This document shows positions 1 to 5,468 of a stretch of 7,070 nt of DNA, piece after piece; position 1 is the first letter of the stretch; each line of letters begins with the position of its first letter. The stretch spans positions 1 through 7,070 of the forward strand of contig JAFMJA010000143.1 of the NCBI GenBank assembly GCA_017853735.1, read 5' to 3'. The notes under the pieces were generated by a model that had not been told where the DNA came from, searched no databases, and was given only the letters and a program-made list of their open reading frames with translations. The stretch is from Burkholderiaceae bacterium. Lineage in GTDB: Bacteria; Pseudomonadota; Gammaproteobacteria; Burkholderiales; Burkholderiaceae_C. The translations under genes and the position numbers were made by a program.

Positions 1-22
1 GTTGCAGGCCGGCCGGCTAGTT

Positions 23-1024
23 TTAGTCCACCTGGATCCGGGCTGATTTGATGACTGCCGCCCAGTTTTCGGTTTCTTCCTTCATCCAGGCCGCCATCTC
101 CTCGGGTGTGTTGCCCACCGGCTCAGCACTCACCTCGGCAAAGCGGCGGTGGATCTCCGGCATGCGCAAAATGTCGGCCACCATGGCGGAGAGTTTTTTG
201 GCGATGGGCAGCGGGGTATTGGGTGGCGCCACCAGGCCAAACCAGGTGACCGCCACCACGCCGGGCACGATCTCGTTCATGGCGGGGGTGTTGGGCAAGG
301 CGGCCAGGCGCTTGGGACTGGTCACCGCCAGGATGCGCACCTTGCCCGAGCGCGCATGCGCCGATGCCGCAGCGATATTGCCAAACATCAACTGCACATG
401 GCCCGCCAGCAGGTCGGCCACCGCCGGCGCATCGCCCTTGTAGGGCACATGCACCATGCGGGTGTTGGACCTGAGCTTGAACAGCTCGGCGGTCAGGTGG
501 GCGGTGGAGCCACTGCCCTGGGAGGCATAGCTCAGCTTGTCCGGATTGGCGCGGGCGTAGGCGAGAAACTCCTGCACCGTGTTGACCGGCAGCGAGGGAT
601 GCACCATCAGCACATTGGGCACCGTGGCCAGCACGCTGATGGGCACAAAGCGCGCCGGGTTGTAGTTGAGCTTGGGATAGAGGCTGACATTGATCGACAG
701 CACGGTGGGGGGCGCAGCCAGCAAGGTGTAGCCATCGGGCTCGGCATTGGACACCATCTCGGCGCCAATATTGCCGGCCGCACCGGGCTTGTTGTCGATC
801 ACCACCGCCTGGCCCAGGCGGGAAGCCAGTGGCTCGGCCAGCAGCCGCGGCAGCAGATCGGCGGTGCCGCCAGCCGGGTTGGGCACCACGATGCGGATCA
901 GTCGGTTGGGCCAGTTGCCCTCGGCCTGGGCCAGCGCAGCGCTGGCTCCTCCCAAGGCAGAGAGGGCCAGCGATGAAGCCAGCACCTGCCTGCGTCGCAA
1001 ACCTGATGGCAAGGGGGTCGTCAT
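23..1024 (-). CDS. Bug-family (TctC-like) periplasmic solute-binding protein
   Basis: This 333-residue protein belongs to the Bug/TctC family, the extracytoplasmic receptors of tripartite tricarboxylate transporters, which bind carboxylates in the periplasm. The length fits the family (about 320-330). The N-terminus has an arginine triplet (R10-R12) followed by QVL and a hydrophobic stretch. Cleavage is plausible after an Ala-x-Ala-type site near residues 32-34. The RRQVL sequence resembles a twin-arginine signal. The mature part shows the family pattern in order: IRIVVPNPAGG near 43-53, a PGAAGNIGAE segment near 80-90, a YASQGSGSTAHL ligand loop in the middle, and VPYKGDAPAVADLLAGHVQ. The start has a GGAGA ribosome site 6 bases upstream. 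It lies 43 bases after the dioxygenase beta gene on the same strand, so it is probably the last gene of that operon. Context suggests an aromatic acid ligand, as for TphC beside terephthalate dioxygenase genes (inference). No TctA or TctB membrane gene is in the window. Confidence 0.93.
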   Translation of the reverse strand: MTTPLPSGLRRRQVLASSLALSALGGASAALAQAEGNWPNRLIRIVVPNPAGGTADLLPRLLAEPLASRLGQAVVIDNKPGAAGNIGAEMVSNAEPDGYTLLAAPPTVLSINVSLYPKLNYNPARFVPISVLATVPNVLMVHPSLPVNTVQEFLAYARANPDKLSYASQGSGSTAHLTAELFKLRSNTRMVHVPYKGDAPAVADLLAGHVQLMFGNIAAASAHARSGKVRILAVTSPKRLAALPNTPAMNEIVPGVVAVTWFGLVAPPNTPLPIAKKLSAMVADILRMPEIHRRFAEVSAEPVGNTPEEMAAWMKEETENWAAVIKSARIQVD

Positions 1025-1030
1025 GGCGTG

Positions 1031-1035
1031 TCTCC
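1031..1035 (-). promoter_or_regulatory. Ribosome binding site of the Bug gene
   Basis: The minus strand reads GGAGA here, 6 bases before the ATG at 1024. It supports that start and independent translation of the binding protein. Confidence 0.6.
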
Positions 1036-1067
1036 AGTGTTTGTTATGGCATTCACCTACGCCTGAG

Positions 1068-1550
1068 CTACAGGGGAATGATCATCATGGTGTCGATGGC
1101 CCGGGAATCATAGATGAATTTGCGTTGTCGAAAACGCGGCTCGCCGGCCACCATGTCCACCAGATCCTGGCACTGCCCACTGGCAAAGAGCTTCATGGTG
1201 CCGTCCAGTTCCATGGTGCGCACAATCAGAAAATTGGAGCGCAGCTGCAAGGCGCCCTGCTCCTGGCCCACGATCTGAAGCCCCGAGATCAGGTGACGGT
1301 AATGGTGGGGCTCATAGACATTGGCCAGGCGCATCGATTTGATGCGGTCGCGCAGCTGGGCAGCGCTGTGGCAATCGATCACCGCCATGGGCAGGCCACG
1401 GTCGTGGTTGAAGCGCGAGGTGACGGTGTAGCGGCCATCCGCCTGCATCAGCTCGCAGATCGCCTCGACCCGGTCCTCATCAATCGCCCGGGCCCACTCA
1501 TGGAGCAGGTTTTCCACAGCCCGGTAATGCTGTTCCTGGATCAGGGGCAT
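1068..1550 (-). CDS. Aromatic ring-hydroxylating dioxygenase, small (beta) subunit, TphA3-like
   Basis: This 160-residue protein matches the small, NTF2/SnoaL-fold beta subunit of Rieske ring-hydroxylating dioxygenases (usual length about 150-190). The beta subunit has no cofactor and stabilises the alpha3beta3 hexamer. Visible family features are an N-terminal helix with acidic residues (EWARAIDEDRVE, 18-29), a GRYTVTSRFNHDRGLPM strand region at 39-55, the conserved YEPHHYRHL block at 79-87, and the C-terminal YDSRAIDTMMIIPL tail (147-160). That tail resembles the tail I recall for terephthalate dioxygenase TphA3 (CDSTVTDTLMALPL). The gene starts 49 bases after the alpha subunit and has its own AGGA ribosome site, as expected for a stoichiometric partner in one operon. 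The family call is secure. The Tph-like placement rests on recalled sequences, and the substrate is unknown. Confidence 0.92.
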   Translation of the reverse strand: MPLIQEQHYRAVENLLHEWARAIDEDRVEAICELMQADGRYTVTSRFNHDRGLPMAVIDCHSAAQLRDRIKSMRLANVYEPHHYRHLISGLQIVGQEQGALQLRSNFLIVRTMELDGTMKLFASGQCQDLVDMVAGEPRFRQRKFIYDSRAIDTMMIIPL

Positions 1551-1557
1551 GGCCGCA

Positions 1558-1561
1558 TCCT
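1558..1561 (-). promoter_or_regulatory. Ribosome binding site of the beta-subunit gene
   Basis: The minus strand reads AGGA, 7 bases before the ATG at 1550, and so supports that start codon. Confidence 0.55.
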
Positions 1562-1599
1562 GTCTGCGCTTGGCTTATCGGGGTTTGGTGCCGGAAGGT

Positions 1600-2862
1600 T
1601 CACAGGCCCATGTCCTGGCGGTAGTTGTGCCAGAAGTTGCGGATGGCGCGCTCGGACAGCTTGCTGCTGCCGCCGCTTTCCAGCCCGCGTCCGCCCATCT
1701 CGATGAAGGACTCTCCGCTGGCACCATCAGCGATGGCGCGATGCATCATCTCGCACACCGCGGCATCCTCCACCGAGATCATGCCCGCCGATCCCGCCAG
1801 GTTGGCCTGCGCCAGCCGCATGCGGGTGGTGGCCTCGTCATCATCGGCAAAGCCGAAGTAGGTCCAGACCAGATCGCACTGCCCAGGCCCCTTGGGCAGC
1901 AACTGGCGGGTGGCCAGGCTGTTGGCGATCTGGTGCAGCACAAACGAGGGGTAGGCGGTGAGGATCTGCACGCTCACCCCATCGCCAAACTCATCGCGCC
2001 ATCTCAGGATGCCGGGATCTTCCAGGGTGAGGGCATCGTTGTGCGAACGCAGCTTGTCCGCAGTCTCCTGGTAGTCGGCGCTGGTTTTTTCAGTGCCGGC
2101 CTTGGTGTAGAAATACACATGCCGGCCCTGCCGGTCGAGCACCATGCCCGACTCCTGCGACTGGCGCGACAGGCCAAAGGTGCCGTAGAAAGTGTGCAGG
2201 ATGTTGGCGTGGTAGGAGTCGCGCGGGTTCTCGTGGTAGGCCTTCCAGTTGGCATGGATGCGCTGGGTGTCATAGCCCAGCACCTTGAGCGGTTTGTGCA
2301 GCACCCGGCGAATGCCAGCAGCCACATCGCCCAGCCAGTCCTCCAGCGCCTCGGTTTTGTCGGAAAAGGTGGCAAACACCAGTCCGCACAGCGTGGCCAC
2401 GCGCAGGGTGCGCAAGCCATGCTCGGCCAGCTGAAAGTCCTTGGGCAGGCCGCCCTCGCCGCGCAGGCCATGCTGGAAGGCGGCATGGCTCAGCTCACCG
2501 TTGAGCTTGTAGCTCCAGGCGTGGTAGACGCAATAAAGCTTCTTGGCCTGACCAAAGGCTTCGCGGCACACCATATTGCCGCGGTGGGCGCAGCGGTTGA
2601 GCATGGCGTGCAAGCTGCCGTCCTCGCCCCGGGTCAGCAGCACCGACTGCTCGCCGATGTAGGTGGTCTTGTAGCAACCCGGCTCGGGCACCTCGGCCTC
2701 CAGACCCAGGTAATGCCAGGACGCGCCCTGAAAAATACGCTGCTGCTCCAGGGCATGGATGTTCGGATCGGAGTACACCCAATAAGGCACCCGGGTCACG
2801 CCCTGGGCTGGCCACTGACGGGGCAGGGCTGGGGCGCTGTCAGCAGGAAGGGCTGCGTTCAT
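1600..2862 (-). CDS. Aromatic ring-hydroxylating dioxygenase, large (alpha) subunit, TphA2-like Rieske oxygenase
   Basis: This 420-residue catalytic subunit of a Rieske non-heme iron dioxygenase would dihydroxylate an aromatic ring using O2 and electrons from a separate reductase. The Rieske [2Fe-2S] ligands are C91-x-H93 and C111-x2-H114 with 17 residues between the pairs. The mononuclear iron site is ENPRDSYHANILH at 211-223: D215 is the bridging Asp to the neighbouring Rieske centre, H218 and H223 are ligands, and D366 in ISVEDAAV is the carboxylate ligand. Many blocks match recalled Comamonas TphA2 (terephthalate dioxygenase): TRVP...Y.D, EQQRI, CVYHAWSY, LHKPL.V.G, and ATRQLLPK at 317-324. 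A length about seven residues above TphA2 comes mainly from the N-terminus. No strong ribosome site precedes the ATG at 2862; the conserved region begins near residue 23, so a slightly later start is possible. The cofactor ligands are complete, so the enzyme should be active. The substrate is inferred to be a carboxylated aromatic, not proven to be terephthalate. Confidence 0.95.
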   Translation of the reverse strand: MNAALPADSAPALPRQWPAQGVTRVPYWVYSDPNIHALEQQRIFQGASWHYLGLEAEVPEPGCYKTTYIGEQSVLLTRGEDGSLHAMLNRCAHRGNMVCREAFGQAKKLYCVYHAWSYKLNGELSHAAFQHGLRGEGGLPKDFQLAEHGLRTLRVATLCGLVFATFSDKTEALEDWLGDVAAGIRRVLHKPLKVLGYDTQRIHANWKAYHENPRDSYHANILHTFYGTFGLSRQSQESGMVLDRQGRHVYFYTKAGTEKTSADYQETADKLRSHNDALTLEDPGILRWRDEFGDGVSVQILTAYPSFVLHQIANSLATRQLLPKGPGQCDLVWTYFGFADDDEATTRMRLAQANLAGSAGMISVEDAAVCEMMHRAIADGASGESFIEMGGRGLESGGSSKLSERAIRNFWHNYRQDMGL

Positions 2863-3048
2863 GGGCGTTGACGATATGGGTGAACAATCAGCTGCAAGAG
2901 GCCAGGCCGCTCCAGCTCGGCCAGATGCTGGTGCCGATCAGGGTAGCCCGCAGAAGAATGAGAGGACATGGCGCCAGCCAAGAATTGGTCAAAACCCGAT
3001 GATGCCTGCTTCATGCCCGCCTTGCAGGCTGGCTTGCCCGAGAAAAAT
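2863..3048 (-). other. 186-base gap between the LysR gene and the dioxygenase alpha gene
   Basis: I see no gene here. On the minus strand a 6-base stem (GCCTGC/GCAGGC at 3029-3024 and 3009-3004, 14-base loop) lies after the regulator's stop codon, but the nearest T run (2994-2991) is nine bases further on, so it is a poor terminator. A TTGACC that could serve as a -35 (minus strand, about 2993-2988) has no good -10 partner at 16-18 bases. The gap may hold an activator-dependent promoter for the dioxygenase operon, or be read through from the regulator. The sequence does not decide between these. Confidence 0.4.
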
Positions 3049-3990
3049 TCACAGCTGCTGCACCTGCGCCGAGCCCAGACCCTCACCCAGCGCGTGGATG
3101 GCCAGCTCGGTATCACGGCCTTCCTGCAACAGCCACTCGATGAAGGCCGCAGGCACACTGCCAGCCTCCGGCCGCTGGGCAGTGCAGAGGTAATACTGGC
3201 GTTGGTGCGCGAGGGCAAAGCCAAAGGGCGCGCACAGATGACCGGCAATCACATCATCCGCCACCAGAAACAGGGGCACCAGCACCACGCCCAGGCCTTC
3301 GGCCGCCGCCTGCAAGGCAAAGAACATCTGCTCAAACTGCAGGCTGTGCTGAGGGTGTATATCCGCCAAGCCTGCCAGGCCCAGCCAGTCACGCCAGCTC
3401 ACTGGCTCGGTGTCGTAGCTGATAAGGGTCTGACGACGCAGGTCCAGTGGCTCGCGCAGGCTGCCTTTGGCCAGCAGGTCGGGGTGGCAGATTGGCAGAA
3501 TCTCCTCGGACATGAAGGGCACCGCGTGCATGCCTGCCAGCGGCTGTCGTGCGCCTCGGATGGCCATGTCATAGGCCTGGCCGGCAAAGCTGATCGGCGC
3601 GGTGGAGGTGGTCAGCTTGACCTGAACGCCCGGGAAGCGACGCTGAAAAGTGGAGAGCCTCGGAATCAGCCAGCGCATGGTGAAGGTGGGCGGCGCATTG
3701 ACGCGCAATACCGAGGATTCTTTCTGCTCCAGCAGTAGCGATGAGGCCTGGGCTATCCTGTCCAGGGCCGGCGTCACGCTAGCCAGGAAAGCCTTGCCGG
3801 CCTCGCTCAGGCTGATTTGCGAGGGACTGCGGTGAAACAGCTCGGTGCCCAGCCAGCTCTCCAGCGCAGCCACCTGCTTGCTCACCGCGCCGTGGGTGAC
3901 AAACAATTCCCTGGCAGCCTTGCTGAAGCTGACATGGCGGGCCGCTGCCTCAAAAGCACGCACCGCATTGAGCGGGGGCAGTTTTCTCAT
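3049..3990 (-). CDS. LysR-type transcriptional regulator, GcvA-like subgroup
   Basis: This 313-residue LysR-family regulator has the typical family length of about 300. Residues 1-60 form the winged helix-turn-helix. The opening MRKLPPLNAVRAFEAAARH, then FSKAARELFVTHGAVSKQV (22-40) and ALESWLGTELFHR, is the hallmark of the GcvA-like subgroup. A linker helix follows to about residue 90, and then the periplasmic-binding-protein-like effector domain (from about 94), where a small molecule, usually a pathway intermediate, binds. The reading frame continues upstream, and another ATG at 4044 would add 18 residues. I prefer 3990: the conserved N-terminus starts there, and a predicted promoter places the transcript start near 4040, after the alternative ATG. 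The gene lies between two catabolic arms, heading the dioxygenase side and divergent from the Mo hydroxylase, so it probably controls both (inference). No strong ribosome site is visible. Confidence 0.93.
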   Translation of the reverse strand: MRKLPPLNAVRAFEAAARHVSFSKAARELFVTHGAVSKQVAALESWLGTELFHRSPSQISLSEAGKAFLASVTPALDRIAQASSLLLEQKESSVLRVNAPPTFTMRWLIPRLSTFQRRFPGVQVKLTTSTAPISFAGQAYDMAIRGARQPLAGMHAVPFMSEEILPICHPDLLAKGSLREPLDLRRQTLISYDTEPVSWRDWLGLAGLADIHPQHSLQFEQMFFALQAAAEGLGVVLVPLFLVADDVIAGHLCAPFGFALAHQRQYYLCTAQRPEAGSVPAAFIEWLLQEGRDTELAIHALGEGLGSAQVQQL

Positions 3991-3998
3991 GCCAGCAG

Positions 3999-4005
3999 CT
4001 TGTGA
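3999..4005. promoter_or_regulatory. Additional operator half-site CTTGTGA
   Basis: CTTGTGA here is the exact reverse complement of TCACAAG at 4034-4040. Its TGTGA lies exactly 21 bases, about two helical turns, from the TGTGA at 4022. LysR proteins commonly bind a strong site and a nearby weaker site as a tetramer, and this spacing on one DNA face would suit that. This is inference from position and sequence only. Confidence 0.3.
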
Positions 4006-4021
4006 TTGGGAGAATCCATAG

Positions 4022-4038
4022 TGTGAGTTTTTTTCACA
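4022..4038. promoter_or_regulatory. Candidate LysR operator, TGTGA-N7-TCACA dyad
   Basis: A perfect 5-base dyad TGTGA (4022-4026) and TCACA (4034-4038) is separated by seven bases of G and T. Inside it lies the T-N11-A core typical of LysR-family sites (T4024 and A4036). It sits in the divergent intergenic region just downstream of the predicted regulator start. TTCACA at 4033-4038 also resembles a -35 element (five of six) for the plus-strand operon, though no good -10 follows, which fits an activator-dependent promoter. The seven-base centre makes a CRP site (six-base centre) less likely. Confidence 0.45.
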
Positions 4039-4046
4039 AGGCATGA

Positions 4047-4075
4047 ATATTAATGAATTGCGCCCTGGCTGACAA
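4047..4075 (-). promoter_or_regulatory. Predicted sigma70-type promoter of the LysR gene
   Basis: Reading the minus strand, TTGTCA (4075-4070, five of six to TTGACA) is followed by a 17-base spacer and TAATAT (4052-4047, four of six to TATAAT). Transcription would begin near 4040, leaving a leader of about 50 bases before the ATG at 3990. The -35 lies within 25 bases of the divergent Mo-hydroxylase start codon, so the two promoters must overlap or interfere. The call is by eye and unscored. Confidence 0.5.
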
Positions 4076-4092
4076 GCGCTGACACTAGATCC

Positions 4093-4983
4093 ATGAAAGC
4101 CGCCGCCTTTGACTACACCCGGGCCCAGGATCTGGAGCAGGCCCTGGAGCTGCTGGCGCAACACGGCAGCGAGGCCAAGCTGATCGCCGGCGGTCAAAGT
4201 CTGGTGCCCATGATGGCCATGCGCCTGGCGCGTCCCACGCAGCTGGTGGACATCTACCGCCTGGACGCGCTGCGCCAGATCAACGTGCAAGAGCAGACTG
4301 TGATGATCGGTGCCGCAGTGCGGCAAAAAGAAGTGCAGGACAAGGCCGAGTTGCTGCGCCAACTGCCCCTGCTGGCCAACGCGCTGCCCTGGGTGGGCCA
4401 CCAGCAGACCCGCAACCGCGGCACGGTGGGCGGCAGCCTGGCACATGCTGACCCCTCCGCTGAACTACCGCTGGCCTTTCTTGTTTTGGGCGGCGCTGTC
4501 CTTGTGCGCAAACACGGACAAGTCACGCGCCGCATAGCGGCAGAAGATTTTTTTCTTGGCCCCATGATCACCTCGCTGGCTGAAGATGAATGCCTGGTGC
4601 ATAGCGAATGGCCGATACGCAACAGCATGCGAAGCGCCAGCGCCTTTGAGGAGACAGCCATCCGACATGGCGACTTCGCCATGGCCTCAGCTGGCTGCCA
4701 GCTCAGCTTGGACAGCCAAGGCTGCGTCAGCGAACTTAGCCTGGGCGTTGGCGGGGTGGGGCCTGTCCCTCGGGTGTTTCCCGAACTCAGCTCACAGTGG
4801 CTGGGGCAGGTGCCCAGCGCGCAGAACATCGAAGCGCTGGCGCATCAGGTCAGTGCCGAGCTGGACCCGCACAGCGATGTCCATGTAAATGCCTCCTTTC
4901 GGCGTCATCTCGCCCGGGTCCTGTTGCAGCGGGTGCTGACCCAGGCCGCACAAGGTGCCAGCCAGGCATCCCAAAAACCATGA
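4093..4983 (+). CDS. Molybdenum hydroxylase FAD-binding (medium) subunit, CoxM-like
   Basis: This 296-residue protein is the FAD subunit of a three-component xanthine dehydrogenase-family molybdenum hydroxylase. It passes electrons from the iron-sulfur subunit to an external acceptor. The length fits the family (about 280-300). FAD-binding motifs are the N-terminal AGGQSLVPMM (32-41) and TRNRGTVGGSLAHADPSAE (106-124). The C-terminal domain (about 180-290) has the usual LGVGGVGPVPR segment near 217-227. No other ATG exists upstream in frame before a stop at 4054, so the start is well fixed, although no clear ribosome site precedes it. Its stop overlaps the next start by four bases (ATGA), which suggests translational coupling. 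The order FAD, [2Fe-2S], Mo subunit is that of coxMSL. It diverges from the LysR gene across 102 bases. The substrate cannot be read from this subunit. Confidence 0.94.
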   Translation: MKAAAFDYTRAQDLEQALELLAQHGSEAKLIAGGQSLVPMMAMRLARPTQLVDIYRLDALRQINVQEQTVMIGAAVRQKEVQDKAELLRQLPLLANALPWVGHQQTRNRGTVGGSLAHADPSAELPLAFLVLGGAVLVRKHGQVTRRIAAEDFFLGPMITSLAEDECLVHSEWPIRNSMRSASAFEETAIRHGDFAMASAGCQLSLDSQGCVSELSLGVGGVGPVPRVFPELSSQWLGQVPSAQNIEALAHQVSAELDPHSDVHVNASFRRHLARVLLQRVLTQAAQGASQASQKP

Positions 4984-5468
4984 GTCAACTGCATACCATC
5001 TCACTCACCGTCAATGGCAAAGTGCAGCGCTGCACGGTGGAGCCCCGTACCACCCTGGTTGATCTGCTGCGCGAGCAACTGGCCCTCACCGGTACACATG
5101 TCGGCTGCGAACACGGGGTGTGCGGCGCCTGCTCAGTACTGCTCGACGGCGACCCGGTGCGATCCTGCTGCATGTTTGCCGTGCAGGCCGACGGCCAGTC
5201 GGTCACCACGGTCGAGGGCCTGGCGCCCGCGCGCGATCAGCTCTCCAAAATTCAGGATGCCTTTTGCGAAAAGCACGCCTTGCAATGCGGCTACTGCACG
5301 CCGGGCATGCTGGTGGCCTGCTCGGCCCTGCTGCAGGAACATCCGCATCCGACGCAAGCCCAGGTGCGTGAAGCGATCAGCGGCAATCTGTGCCGCTGTA
5401 CCGGCTACCAGCAGATTGTGGACGCCGTGTTGTATGCCACCGGCGGTGAGGGCCACCAGCATGGCTGA
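4980..5468 (+). CDS. Molybdenum hydroxylase [2Fe-2S] (small) subunit, CoxS-like
   Basis: This 162-residue iron-sulfur subunit carries electrons from the molybdenum centre to FAD. All eight cluster cysteines are present: C43, C48, C51 and C63 for the N-terminal plant-ferredoxin-type cluster (GCEHGVCGACSVLLDG), and C103, C106, C138 and C140 for the C-terminal helical cluster (QCGYCTPGM and NLCRCTGYQQI). Length and spacing are standard for the family. The frame is open further upstream, but that stretch lies inside the FAD gene. The ATG at 4980 overlaps the FAD gene's stop, and the family's usual first beta strand (ISLTVNGK) begins at residue 7, so I take this start. The stop overlaps the next gene's start region by eight bases, so the three subunits are tightly coupled. 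Confidence 0.96.
   Translation: MSQLHTISLTVNGKVQRCTVEPRTTLVDLLREQLALTGTHVGCEHGVCGACSVLLDGDPVRSCCMFAVQADGQSVTTVEGLAPARDQLSKIQDAFCEKHALQCGYCTPGMLVACSALLQEHPHPTQAQVREAISGNLCRCTGYQQIVDAVLYATGGEGHQHG
5445..5452 (+). promoter_or_regulatory. Ribosome binding site of the Mo-subunit gene
   Basis: GGTGAGGG lies 8 bases before the ATG at 5461, inside the end of the [2Fe-2S] gene. It supports the ATG at 5461 as the start of the large subunit. Confidence 0.55.

Noticed and set aside
6..18. GC-rich palindrome after the Bug gene as a terminator
   Set aside because: GGCCGGCC-type sequence is self-complementary but leaves no room for a loop and has no following T run on the minus strand; the window ends too soon to judge.
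1549..2871. A 440-codon open frame on the plus strand
   Set aside because: It is antisense to the Rieske alpha subunit, which has complete iron ligands on the minus strand. The plus-strand translation has no family features.
3004..3029. Stem-loop after the LysR gene as a terminator
   Set aside because: The stem is only 6 bases with a 14-base loop, and the nearest run of four T residues is nine bases away, so it is not a convincing intrinsic terminator.
4022..4038. CRP/Fnr-type site
   Set aside because: The half-sites match TGTGA/TCACA, but the centre is seven bases instead of six. The LysR T-N11-A reading fits the adjacent gene better.
3991..4446. Upstream extension of the LysR frame to 4446, or to the ATG at 4044
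   Set aside because: The conserved LysR N-terminus begins at 3990, the extension runs into the FAD subunit gene, and a predicted promoter and operator occupy the region around 4022-4075.
4797..4979. Upstream extension of the [2Fe-2S] subunit frame
   Set aside because: It overlaps the FAD gene and encodes no family sequence. The ATG at 4980 gives the standard subunit length.
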